Position numbers and translations under genes: made by a program. Below the pieces are notes generated by a model. It searched no databases. It was not told where the DNA came from and saw nothing but the letters and a program-made list of their open reading frames with translations. Source: Pseudoscleropodium purum (taxonomy: Eukaryota > Streptophyta > Bryopsida > Hypnales > Brachytheciaceae). Taken from it: a DNA stretch of 64,000 nucleotides. Position 1 is the first letter of the stretch. Each line of letters opens with the position of its first letter. Where the stretch lies: assembly GCA_963969395.1 (NCBI GenBank), contig OZ017797.1:18600001-18664000 (forward strand), given 5' to 3'. Positions 13,001 to 24,470 of the stretch are shown here, in pieces.

Positions 13001-14141
13001 AGTTTATAGAGGATTCAAAATGCTCTTGAAAACATTTTTTGAACATCTTATGAAAAAATAATGAATTTTCAAAGAACCCAAAATAAGTAATTGTATCTAA
13101 AATAGACCCAAGCTCTCATGAATGGAGGTTATGCATTTTAAACAAGAATCTATAGGAATTGATTTTTAGAAACATTTCACAATTAGGTGCAATTTTCATA
13201 ATATAAGAGCCAAAGATTTTTGTTAGATGTCATAGATGCAACACTTATGGTTGAAGGGTATGGTAGTCTCAACTCATGATGAAACTTCAACAATACAATA
13301 TTCAAATAATGCTAATATATTTACAGCATTGGAATGCTTTCAAAAATAGGGAGTCTTCTTCCCCTCCAATCCATTCTAATAATGGAAACAACTCAAAACA
13401 ATTGAAAGCCACAACAAGGGATTCCCTGCTCTCTAAAGTCCCATTGTCCCTCCGAAGGACAAAATGGGTTTTGGACAGGCTCTTACAATCTCAATATTCA
13501 TTATGATTATGTGAAACTTTTTGTGGAGATAGTGAAATACATTAGCTTTTTAGCTAAGAATATAATTTTTTTATTTTAATCTGTACGTAGGAGAAAAAGT
13601 TATGGCACAATAAGCCCAAATTTTAGTTTGCATAGGAAGTTTAAAAACCCAACCAAAACTTCAAATAACCAAATTAAAATTTTTTTTTCTTATAGGTTAT
13701 ATTTTTATCTACATTGAAAGATTTGATTCATTCTATTTGAATTTGTTATGTAAAAGTTATGGACAATCTTGTTTTCTAGGCAATCAAAGCATCTTCTAGA
13801 AAAAATAACTTGTTGGATTCATTTTTTAACTCAATTTTCACAATTTAAAAAAGAAATTCACAAGGTTAAGATCTCTCGCTAAACAATATTTAAAGTTTGG
13901 TGCTAAAGCAATATTTAAATAGAAATGGCAAAAACTTTAGATATGCAGAAAAAATACAATACTTAAAGTTTTTTTTCTCTTTGCAATAGAAATGGCAGTT
14001 TTGAGTGATTTTTGCTGAAAAAAAGGACTCGAGACTTCAAGAGCTAAATCATACAGAATCTTTTAGGTCGTTTCTTAAAGTCAATACGATGCAATGTACA
14101 TGTCTACTTGTGGACAAATTTTGAATGAAGAATGACACAAT

Positions 14142-17048
14142 CTAATTCCACCTATTCAGTTCCCTTTCACGGAGACCCTTTGGTTCTGAAGCAGTGTCTA
14201 CTAGATAAATCTGCTTGTTCTCCTCATCTACATACAGCATGTCTGCCATGCTTTGAATCATGTCAGTCAGCCTCCAGTATTCATATGCTACAAGTACCAA
14301 TGGTCGACCGGTCAGCTTGCAATGCTCTGAGCTTAGGTGGTCTTTAGGAACACCGTGCGGCCAGTACGAGTGAAGAATTTTGTACAAAATGCATCGCAAA
14401 TCTTGCCTGCTGAAGTTAACTCGGGATTTACGATCAGCTCCACTCTGCAAAACAGATGGGTACAGTCAAACAATCGCTCCTAATATCAACGAGCTTCATC
14501 AACCGAACAAGGTTACTTAAAAGAGAAATTTCCCATCCACAAGAGTGGAACATTTCAGAGATTAGAGCGGAGTGTCATTTTCAAGGAAAGTTTACCTTGA
14601 CGTAAGGAAATATTCTCCAATCAGCAGCATCGAAAGAAACATTGCGCAAGGAAAGCAAGTCCGGCATCGACTGCAGGATGCTCTTGAGATTCGCAAACCC
14701 ATAATGTGAGGTAACCAAAGGATGCCCCATTTCGAGTTCGTATAACAATTCGAACTGCTCAAATGTCATGACCGCCTTGGGTTTCCCTTTGCAGTACTTG
14801 TCAACAACATAGGCTACCTCACATCGCAGGTGTCGCAAAATCCTAACCCTGCCTCCCACAGGAGGGATGACCTTTGGCCCAACGTAGTTACTGTAGTCGA
14901 CGTCAACTGGCTGTCTCTGAACATCTCCTGCCTTGCCACAAGTGGAATTTGGAACCACTGGACAGCTCTCGGAACTAGCGGCTTCCTCTGTACATATTCC
15001 CATTTCCAAGTCTTTACATTCATCACACCCATTTTTGGAGTGCCCATTCCGAGAAAAGCTATCAAAGTTGCTCGAGGCTTTTTCATCTGTGAAACTAGCA
15101 TTCCTGTCCTTCCTCCTCTGGATGAGCCAGATAACACTTGATCAGAGAGGGCTTGCAGTTGCAGAAGCAGACAGTAAGGAACATGAGGAAAATATTGCAA
15201 ACCAGACAAGAGGATAGCTTCTACGTTCACTTGATCGGTAGTTCATACCTCTCCATACGGGAGGCTGCCTGCAAGTCCTTTGTCAGGACTTAAATCCAGG
15301 TTCTCCACATCTTCAGATCCTTCTACGATATGGGACTTGTCACAGCCAGATGGTATCTGTTCATCTGCTATAGTTCGCCCAAGCGCACAAATGCACGATA
15401 AAGTGTAAGACCAGCAGAAATAAAAGACGAAATGTTTAGCTAAAGCTTTCTTAACGTGGAGCTTGAGAATGGCGATAAATTTTGGTGGCTTACCTCGGGA
15501 CTCGTATTTGAGAAGAACGTTACATGAACTTGATGCATCCCAGCCTCCAATCTCGAAATGATCTTCCTCCATGATACTAACTCTCTCCGTGAAGCTGCCG
15601 TTCTGGTGACCATAGCAACTGCTTCGAAAATCCGGAGTTTCCATCATTTCATCCCATTGAATGCTATAATCTGCTGCCTGAGCCAAAATCGGAGGGATTC
15701 TCTGATGGCCATTCCCAATGACCACGGTGGTGATGTGCCTGTTACTAAGTTCCCGCAGCAAAGCACAGAACCCTCTGTCTCCTGTAACAAGCACAATTCC
15801 GTTCCCTGTGGATGCATCTTTCTGAACTGACGGAGTGTCGGGACATGGCTTATGGTCGTATCCAAACAGCAGGGCGTCCATAATTATAGCCTTGTCGGCA
15901 GATTCTTTTCCATCAGGCACGGGACACAGCTCGACCCCCATGTCCAGTAAACTAGGGGCCTGTAACCAACCGACAAATACCAGCTATCAAATTGACATTA
16001 TCACCGAACTTAACTCATATACTAGTTGCTGTTGAGTGCAACTACAGTGGCCACTTACAAGCATGGTTGTCCACGATGTTCAACTGTTCTGCTATTTTCT
16101 TCGTTTGATGTCATGCATGAAGAGGACAGTAATTAGAGATTCAATAACACATGGCCCATAAGTTCAAACATCATGAAACTAAGACGATGCATCCCTCCTT
16201 GTTGAGGGCATTCCTTAGGCCTCATGACTTGTGAAATCAAATCGTGACTTTCTTAAATAATTGATCTTCACAACCCTAAGGCGCCACACAAATTGGATCG
16301 GATGGTTGCAATAGAGACCAACCTGCCGAGTAAGATACTCCAGCTTGCCATATGCACGAAGGCATTGAATTGTTCCAAAAGAAGTTCCGAGCCTGTGCAT
16401 CTGCTTCACCACTACCTGCGCATCCAGACCTCCTGGAATAGGGCAGTTTTCAATGTCCCAGAAGATCCCAATCCTTCCCAATTTCGTAGCAACAGTGGAA
16501 TACGTGAACGGTGAATCAAAGTATCGAAGTCGCAACCGAGCCACCCAGAGTCGAACAGCATCCGTGATGTACAGCAACTGCAATGCAGTACAAATGGTAA
16601 GCACCACAGTGAAGGAGGATCTGCGGATGGCGTCCTCATCGTCACTGTCGCTCAGTAACGCATCGTCTTGGGGCTCCTGTGAGAGGAATGAGATCGGCGG
16701 TGCATGTGAAGGAGGAGACAAAATGTTCCACACCGAAGATTGCCCTAATGTGGATTCCAATGACGTTGGTGCATGCTTAGGCTGCTTCAGAGAATTGAGC
16801 TCCGGCCCTGCCCTTCCTCCCACGTCCGGCCTGGACCTATGCTGCTCCCCAAATGATCGCTGAGGAATAGCCGCTGCTCGATAGAGCTTCAGAGAACTTC
16901 GCCTGGTGACGATGGACGGGTCCCTATTGTGTTCTGAATCCCGCAGGAGCTGAGTCTCAATTAGCGAAGAAGACAGGCTACCGTATATCGACGAGGAACT
17001 AGTGGCTGGAGAAGGAATTGCTCGTCCCTGCAACAGGATGACTGCCAT
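14142..17048 (-). CDS. NYN ribonuclease and tandem LOTUS protein (MARF1/limkain-b1-like)
   Basis: Predicted RNA-processing protein of 710 aa. Exons on the minus strand: 17048-16323, 15959-15494, 15364-15249, 15117-14596, 14444-14142 (2133 nt in frame, all GT-AG). The N-terminal ~140 residues are Ser/Arg/Pro-rich and may be an organelle-targeting or disordered region. An acidic patch (DSDDED) precedes a hydrophobic, possibly membrane-spanning segment at ~146-167. The NYN (PIN-like) domain spans ~191-345, with IFWDIENCPIPGG (Asp198), GKESADKAIIMD (Asp264, Asp270) and LVTGDRGF (Asp303); these acidic residues would bind metal in the nuclease site. LOTUS/OST-HTH domains lie at ~530-606 (FELLYELEMGHPL) and ~622-692. 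LOTUS domains bind RNA, notably G-quadruplexes, or partner helicases. NYN plus LOTUS is the layout of animal MARF1 and of poorly studied plant relatives. The start is the first in-frame ATG (context GCCATGG), just after an in-frame stop. Target RNA and compartment are unknown. Confidence 0.9.
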
Positions 17049-17073
17049 GGCTATGGCTATGGCTTTCACTCAT
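16999..17073 (-). promoter_or_regulatory. Upstream ORF overlapping the NYN gene start
   Basis: An ATG at 17073 opens a 24-codon frame ending in TAG at 16999, in a different frame from the main start at 17048 and overlapping it. If transcripts begin further upstream, scanning ribosomes would meet this ATG first (G at -3), which could lower translation of the main protein. Whether it is in the mRNA is not shown by the sequence. Confidence 0.45.
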
Positions 17074-18455
17074 CACTAGCCCTCCCACTTGAACTCACAT
17101 AATCTTCCAACAAAAAGAAGCACAGAGGGTTATTATTGTCCTCCTCTTCTTCAATTGCCGCGAGAGAAAGCTTTGATCGTCACAACCTCTGATGTCTGAA
17201 TGATTTGCCTTCAATCCTCCAAAAGCCTTCTGAAGACACTTTACGTCCAGAAAGCGGTGTCAAAAAACAAGCAGTCTAACCCCTAAAAAGACCGACGATT
17301 CATGATTTTTAAATGACTAATTCGATTGATCATACTGCGAAAAGTACATTTCAGACGGGGTCAAGTTTTATTGATCACCAGAATCAGTGAAAGACATGGC
17401 AAGAGTTGGTAAAAAAAGAAAGAAAACTGAACAAAATAACGTCCCCATACGCCCTGCTCAAAACTGCTTATAAAAACAAATTCATGAGGTCCCCCTGGAG
17501 CCTCTCAATTAATTCCGCTAATACCCTACCTGCCCAAGACACAACCCTAGTGCACGATCAGACCAATCACTTGAACTCTCAAAACTGACACAAACCATTA
17601 TGTTCACGGTTGCAACAGAAACTGCCGCTTCAAATTCAAACCTTCACAGCTTTACGACAGTGGTCAATTCCGAAATTCACTAATTGTACATGCTCCGAAG
17701 ATCAATCACAACGCCCTTTCAATTTCAAAACCTCGCACCATACTTCTTAGCAAGAGCCCCAAACACTAATTTTCCTATAAATTGACCCAGAATCATGATA
17801 ACCTACTCTGCAAGAGACCTCACAATTTCCAACCTCGCACGATGATCGCGCTCTCCAATTCCGATCCTGCCGATCCTGTCGATCCTGTACAAAATTCACA
17901 CCAGCAGCGCAGAAATTGCACCGAGACTGACGATCTCTCCAGCAAGCATCAGACAGGTATTATTCTTTGGCTGCATGCGAGATGCCCGTCAGTCAGTCTC
18001 CGAGCGCACCTTCTTCGATTGTCATTTCTTTCTACACCCACGGCTCACATCAACTGTCTTTCCCGCAGTAACGGCTTCGATTGAGCCTTGTGTGGAGTGA
18101 TCTTTGTGTCTTTCTCAAGCGAGCGGAATTCCGTAGGGCCAATGAGGAGAAGCCACAAGGAAATCACGCTTTCTGTTCTGTTTGGACGGACACAAGACCA
18201 CGAGTCCACGACTTGGCAACCGCTCTTCCCATTTTCCAAAGCTTCAAATTGTTCTGCAACACGGAGCAACCGATCGGAGGGAAGGGGTCCGAGTAGGTGG
18301 GACGCAAACCCTAAACGCGAAGTATGCAATCTCTGTGGCGTCGTGACTTAATTTCTATGAGTTAGTGATATTGAGAGCTAACTAATTACGGAGTACTTAT
18401 TATCACACTCGCTAATATCACACTCGCTATTATCACACTCGCTAATGTCACATTG
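17074..18455. promoter_or_regulatory. Probable promoter/leader of the NYN-LOTUS gene
   Basis: This stretch upstream of the NYN gene is clearly GC-richer than the AT-rich DNA beyond it, as expected of a plant promoter and first untranslated sequence. Short overlapping frames on both strands (18045-18351) match nothing I know. Two small tandem repeats lie here: CGATCCTGC/T units at ~17862-17889, and a 15-bp unit repeated from ~18401 (separate entry). No promoter element can be fixed by eye. Confidence 0.4.
18401..18455. repeat. 15-bp tandem repeat TATCACACTCGCTAA
   Basis: Three clear copies and a decayed fourth start at 18401, 18416, 18431 and 18446. They lie at the boundary where the GC-richer upstream region gives way to AT-rich DNA. 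Function is unknown. Confidence 0.85.
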
Positions 18456-21302
18456 AAGCATATTCTGAGAATATGTCTGGTGTGTCCACATGTGATTGGA
18501 CGACTTTCACATGTCTGAAAGCACGTGATAAAAGTTCTGTGGGTCTTATGGCGGACTTCCATGCACCTAGAATTCGCCCAACCTTGAAAAAAAAGACCAA
18601 AAAAAATCTGAATTCTACATAGATTTGTTGCAAGAGGAAGATCAAGAATTGTTGCAAAAATTTCAAAGTCAACTTATAAAAAGCAGGGGAGGTAAGTTTT
18701 TGATTTCCAGAAATTCAATAAAGCAATTCCAACTTTGGAAAATTTGGAAATTCATTTCCAATTTTGAAACAATATGGAAGTTTACTCTTAGAGCATTCTT
18801 TATGGTTCATCAAAAGTTCATTTAGCTAAAACACCATGTTTCAAGATTTGGAGAGTGGATCACTTGTGTGCCCCCACTCCATACAACTTGTTATTTTAAC
18901 TTTCCAACCCATGGTAAGTCTCCTAATTTGCAAAAGCAAAAAAAATCTCATCATTGGTGATGGGTAATAACATTTAATGGAATTGCAAAACAACAACAAA
19001 TTGCAATTTTTGTTGTGCCAAAGAAAATATTTAACTAAGCTCATGTATTTATTGCTTGCTTCTCATTCAAAAAAATACTACAGTGGGCTTGAAAGCAAGA
19101 CTTTGGATTTGTTTTTAAATTTTAAAGTTTCATGATTATAATTCATCCAAAAAAACTCCAATTCAAAGTGAACAAAGTAAAAAAATGAAAAAAAATCTTT
19201 ACATATCCAAATATGCCAAATAATTAAGTTCAATTTTTAGATTGAAATGAAGTTGCAATTCAAAAGTACTAAACATTCTCATAGATGCGTGTAAGCTACA
19301 ACATTTTCATATTTACATGCATTAGATGCAACACAATAGTGCTAGTATGTGAGCATGAAAATGCAAGCATGTAAGCTTTGAACACATGCATGTGCACACA
19401 TACACACACACACACATATATATATATATTATAAATGTGGAAGGTTTATATAATATAGACACCTATAATATAGGTGCATAGTCTTTTAGGCTCATGTGCC
19501 CAAACTCCTAGGCTCACATGATAGCAACACTCCTTCACAAAAAAGCAATGGTTAATCAGCTCCTATCTATGAAGATAGATAAAATAATCAAAATGCAATT
19601 TTGTTCAATGATGTATATTTGATTATAATTGCTATTTCTTAGATCAAATTTTTACTTTTAATATCCAATTCAAACATTCTATAGCTAATAACTACCAGTA
19701 TATGCCATCTCTAGAAAAAAAATACTTTATCTACTAGTAATCAATGGTTAGGGTCAACAATCCTTATTGAATAATTAGTTAAAGTTGGTAAATGTAATTT
19801 GGTAGATGTCTAAAAATAGGAAAAATATTTTTCCTATACATTTAAAAAAATAATAATAATATCCCACAAATTCTAGCTATTATTTTTTAAATTATTTTTT
19901 GTTGCTCCTAACCATTGGATATAGTAATACTCAATGGCTTGTTATGTTAAATTATGAAATCATGCATAACTGTGATTCTTAACTCTACATGGAACTATAA
20001 TAAAGGCAAAAATGAAAATAGTAGGTATCTAGGTACCAAAGTTTATTGTCCTATTCATAGCTACAAAATTCAAATCTTGAAGCTCATAAGGAATTCTTCT
20101 ATAGTTCTAGGGCGGCACTTGTTATAGCATTAAGGAAATAATAAAATGTATGTTGAAGAATGGAGGAATAAGAAACTTACTATGCTCAAAGTTACATATG
20201 GTGTTTGACCAAACACAACCTTTCTATTTCTTTAAAGGAATATACTTTAGAGATGTTTGAAATAAAGAACATGCAAAGAAGTCCACTTCAAGACCTACTT
20301 CATGTACAAAAGTCTTATACATTTGAGAAATGTATAATAATCAATCTATTGTAATTTATTCCCTTGAGGCCTAGGATATAGTCTAGATCTCCCAAATTGT
20401 GAAGGTGTATTATAAAATGCAACTTGGAAGAGTAAATTAATGATGACTCTCAAACAATAATTGTAAAATATGATCCATAGATTATATCCATATGGTTCAA
20501 TCAATTGAAACATAAACCAATATTTTCAATAGAATATGAAGTCAAAAATTGGAAATTCCTTCTAAAATTGATTGTAGATTGAAATTTTTTATTCTCATAA
20601 GAATTTTTTTCCCTTGAAGCTCAAATTGTTAATGTTTTAATCATAAGAATTTTTTAAATATATATTTTATATTTTTATTCAAGTCATTTTTTAAATTTAT
20701 AATTAAGGTTATCCAAATCTACTAGTACCTATTGAATAAAAGAGTATTTGCAAAGAAAATTCATTAGAACCTATACCATACAAATATTAAAGATTTAACA
20801 TAAGAACCTTTAAAAAAATGATGGATGAAAAGACAAATTTTTGTATGCTTGAGATGTATTTGCATTCATCTATTGTTTAAAATTTGAACTTCTAGTCTTT
20901 TAGGGATTATTAGAGGTTTACAAAGTTTTTCTTAAGTAAATCAAATATTCCAAAAGCAAATGCTAAAATGTACTGGAATCCTTTTCCAATTGCGAAAAAG
21001 ATCCAATAAAAAATAGTTTAATCATAAGTTCTACATATACTCAAATGTTTATTTGGATGCTTTAGAAGTAAACCATGGTATAGTAAGATAAAACAATAAT
21101 TCAATTATTTTTCAAGGTGAATCAATGTTGAAATTAGTCTACCTTTGAAAAGCTCCTAAAATTTCAAAAATGAATGTATTTTTGAGCAATAAAGTACATT
21201 TATATAAGAAGATAATAGAATCTAATTTCATGGTCTAACAAGTTTGCATAATAAAGTTGTAAAATTATACATCAAAAAAAGCTTTTTGTTATACATTATC
21301 AA
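18456..21302. other. AT-rich intergenic stretch, no gene seen
   Basis: Low-GC DNA with only short unrecognised frames. A compound (CA)n(TA)n microsatellite lies at about 19395-19430. Nothing else stands out. Confidence 0.5.
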
Positions 21303-22289
21303 CCATCTTGTGCTACCACCCCTTGCTGCATTCATTGTTTGCATTTTGTAAGGCATAGTGATAATCAATGTATGAAGTGACTCTAAAGATATTGTATCCT
21401 ATACAAATTGAATTTTTGTGTCATTTTTTTCTATCAACTTTACTCTTAGTTTTACTATGATGTCTAAGCAAATATCTTACAACCATCCAAATGTTCTCTA
21501 TTGGATTCAAGTAAAGTGCATTGGCTAGCCTATTCAACTATTTTGTACATGAGTACATTTCCATTGCAATGGCAATGAGCTATGGAAGACTAGAACACCA
21601 TCCTCCATCAATATCAATTGCTCAAGGTCATCATTTAAGAAATAAAAGCCACTTAATGCTCCTTCATAAATAATGGTGACAAAATCAATTGTTGATCTCT
21701 TATCCAAAAGAATTGCAATTAGGGGAGACTTATCAAAGCCACTAAAGGCACTCCAAACTATCATTGAATTAGGCTCGAACTTGAAACTTAGTGTTATACA
21801 ATTTCAATCATATTTTTCACACTACTAGGATTTGAGTGTTTTATGACTACAAAAATATGATTGAGGATGAGTGGCAACTACTTGCAGTCATATTTTGGGA
21901 TTTCACAACGTTTGGAAAAAACATGACTACAAATATGATTGCCAATCATATTTTGCCTTTGTACTTCATAGGTGTATGGTATACATGCATGGAAAGCGGC
22001 AAAACATTTCTTAGGGAATTGTAGGGAATGTATTACGGGAACACCAGTCATATTTGTCAATCATATTTTTGTATATATGACTACATGCAATCATATTCTA
22101 TAGTCACATTTTTGTAGGTTCACAGTTTCTTTTGAAGTTTTTGTTTCAGACAACCTCCTAAAAATTTGGGCAACCTAAGAAAAATATAAATAAATTATTG
22201 CTTAAAATTGTAAAATCCTAGCCATTGTTTTAGGGGGATCCTGAAATCCTAACCATCATTTTTTAGGGTTTTAAAACCCTAGCCGCCAC

Positions 22290-22990
22290 TTCATTTGCTT
22301 TATCTTCTTTATTTTTTGTTGCTTTATAACTCTTATTTTTTGTTCCTTCTTTTGTTTTTTGAAGTTCTAATTTTTGTGTTGTTGTATTTTAGTTGTTGTT
22401 TAGTTATTGAGGTTCTAATTGTTGTTTCTTAGTTGTTACTAATATGTTGTTGCTTTTTACATCTTAGTTGTTGTAAGCTTGTTGTTGTTTCATAGTTGTT
22501 ACTAGTTTATTGTTGCTAGTTTGTTGTTGCTTTATAGTTGTTGCTAATTTGTTATTGTTTCATAGTTGTTGCTTTGTAGTTGTTGCTAATTTGTTGATGT
22601 TAGTTAGTTGTTGCTTTATAGTTGTTGCTAAGTAATTTGTTGTTGTTTCTTAGTTAATGTTAATTTATTGTTGTTAGTTAATTGTTGCTTCTTTGTTGTT
22701 GTTTCTTAGTTAATGTTAGTTTATTGTTGTTAGTTAATTGTTGCTTCTTTGTTGTTGTTTCTTAGTTTTTTATTTTTAGTTGTTGTTGGTTTGTTGTTGC
22801 TTCTTAGTTGTTATTAGTTTGTTGTTAGTTTATTGTTGCTTCAAAGTTGTTAGTTTGTTGTTGTGTCAAAGTTGTTGCTAGTTTGTTATTGTTTTTTAGT
22901 TGTTGTCTTTTAATTATTGCTTTAAAATTGTTACTTAAAGGTTGTTGTTTCAAAATTGTTGACTCAAGTTTGATTTTAACTCTTACTTAA
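22290..22990. repeat. GTT-rich low-complexity block
   Basis: About 700 bp of irregular TTGTTGTTGC, TAGTTGTTGCT and TTTGTTGTT units, nearly free of C and strongly strand-asymmetric (T and G rich). It lies inside the CACTA-ended element and encodes nothing credible. Confidence 0.88.
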
Positions 22991-23162
22991 TTGTTGTCTT
23001 TTAGACATAATTTCCTATTGTTTGTTATTTCTTGCCTTTTATTATCTTCTATTGCATCTTAACTTGTCTTATTTTTGCTTCTTATTGGTTTTTAGTTTTA
23101 ATTTTTGTTGCCTCTTGTTATATCTTATCTTCTACTTTTTACTATCCTTTAGTACTAATTTG

Positions 23163-23690
23163 AACAAAAAAATGACTCACTATAGTTATATGCTACATCA
23201 ACCAAAATATGATTTACTATAGTCATATCTCATATCACCCAAAATATGACTCATTGCAGTCATATTTCATATCACTCAAAATATAATTCACCGCAATTAT
23301 TATTCCATATCATTTAAAATATGACTCACCGCAATTATATTCCATATCACTTAAAATATAGCTTAAAATATGACTCACTACAGTCATTATTCCTTATCAT
23401 TTAAAATATGATTTACCGCAATTATATTCCATATCACTTAAAAATATAGCTTAAAATATGACTCACCACAATCATATTCCATATCACTTAAAATATAGCT
23501 TAAAATATGACTCACTGTAGTCATATTCCAAATTACTTAAAATATGATTCAAAATATGACTCACTATAGTCATATTTCATATCACTCAAAATGTGACCCA
23601 TTGTAGTCATATTCCATATTACTCAAAATATGACTCATTATAGTCATATTCCACGTCAGCCAAAATATAATTGCGGTGAGTCATATTCCT
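23163..23690. repeat. Palindromic minisatellite, ~37/49-bp units
   Basis: About a dozen tandem units. Each contains an imperfect palindrome of the type TATGACTCACTATAGTCATA followed by a spacer such as TTCCATATCACTTAAAA. Units are ~37 bp, or ~49 bp when an extra ATATAGCTTAAA segment is present. Related motifs recur at both ends of the host element, so these may be amplified transposase-binding subterminal repeats. Confidence 0.88.
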
Positions 23691-24470
23691 TGTAGGATTT
23701 TTTTATTTTACCTAGACAACTCATGAAAAAGTCAAGCCTCCAAGGATAATCAACATATACACCATATTGGCAAAATACGTTTAAAAATGGTTTATTATAC
23801 TCCCAAATCCATATGACTACAAATATGACTCACTAGTCATATGATTGAAAGTGAATGACTTAGCATGAGCCATCTACACTGATTTTTTCTTGAGTCACAT
23901 TTCTTGATTTTGTGACTCACTGCAGTCATATTTTGCAGTCACAAAACAATCATTTTCTTGTAGTGTGATACAATTTCCACCATATTCTAATTTGCCATGG
24001 ATCTTTGCCAATTTCAAATGATGACTCGTCTATCTTAATAACATCACACCAATCTTCATATATGCAATTTCTATGGGCATGTGCAAATGCAAGCCTATTT
24101 GCTTCATATTTGACACTCAAGTAGGGCCTTTTGGTGCTACACTATTTTTAAAGCCAAGCTCATGGAGGTAGAATCGAACAATAACTCGGACAAATATTCA
24201 CCAAGCTTGCAAGTTTTGCTATAGAAAGCCTTTTGTTTGTACTAATAGCAAAACATAACATCCTTACATCTCACTTAGGCAACTTCTATATCTACCACAT
24301 TGTGATTTCAAAAACTTTACTTTTCTACAGACCTTTCAAAAATTCGAGATAGTTGAAATGATTGAACAAGGAGTATAGAAGGCTTCTGCAATGTCCATAT
24401 AATTCATCCCAACCTTTCTCATCCCTACAATTTGATTATTTTGCTTGAAAGACAAAGTTATGTACTTCAT

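Larger units (their letters stand above)
8088..14141. other. AT-rich intergenic stretch, no intact gene
   Basis: Long low-GC region downstream (3') of the NYN/LOTUS gene. It holds a (TA)n microsatellite at about 9984-10007, a dispersed-repeat copy near 11425-11515 and a possible fragment of a transposase tail near 9000-9420 (listed separately). The other open frames are short and unrecognised. Confidence 0.5.
21818..23967. mobile_element. Non-autonomous CACTA-ended element nested in Tc1 pseudogene
   Basis: A 2150-bp insertion with inverted ends: CACACTACTAGGATTTGAGT at the left and, inverted from the right, CACACTACAAGAAAATGATT. Subterminal motifs of the form ATGACTACAAATATGATTG recur near both ends, as is usual for CACTA elements. 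It has no transposase frame; the interior is a GTT-rich low-complexity block followed by a palindromic minisatellite. A ~22-bp imperfect direct repeat (21796-21817 and 23968-23989, 18 of 22 identical) abuts both ends. That is much longer than the 3-bp duplication normal for CACTA, and the adjacent trinucleotides (TCA and TGA) do not match. The superfamily assignment therefore rests on the ends alone. Confidence 0.72.
21303..24470 (-). pseudogene. Tc1-like transposase pseudogene split by an insertion
   Basis: The minus strand holds, in order, the landmarks of a Tc1-type DDE transposase. From an ATG at 24470 there is an N-terminal helix-turn-helix region (IVGMRKVGMNYMDIAEAF), then RLAFAHAHRN, then the catalytic block IDESSFEIGKD just before the insertion. 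Beyond it come MIVWSAFSGFDKSPL, LEQLILMEDGV, LYLNPIENIW and the C-terminal AARGGSTRW ending at 21303. Removing the 2150-bp insert and one 22-bp flanking repeat leaves ~996 nt, the length expected of a Tc1 transposase (~330 aa). Frameshifts and stops throughout show it is dead. ESSFEIG-type Tc1 transposases are well known from fungi and some other eukaryotes. No matching terminal repeats were found around it. Confidence 0.85.

Noticed and set aside
14830..15217. Open frames on the plus strand opposite the NYN-LOTUS exons
   Set aside because: They are shadows of the minus-strand exons, which carry clear domains and consistent splice phases.
18045..18351. Overlapping frames upstream of the NYN gene
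   Set aside because: Three frames on both strands are open at once, which is typical of GC-richer non-coding DNA; none matches a known protein.
22290..22990. Coding potential in the GTT-rich block
   Set aside because: The translated product would be a low-complexity polymer, and stops occur in every frame.
23163..23690. CRISPR-like array
   Set aside because: The units are tandem and palindromic with no unique spacers, and the context is a plant transposon.
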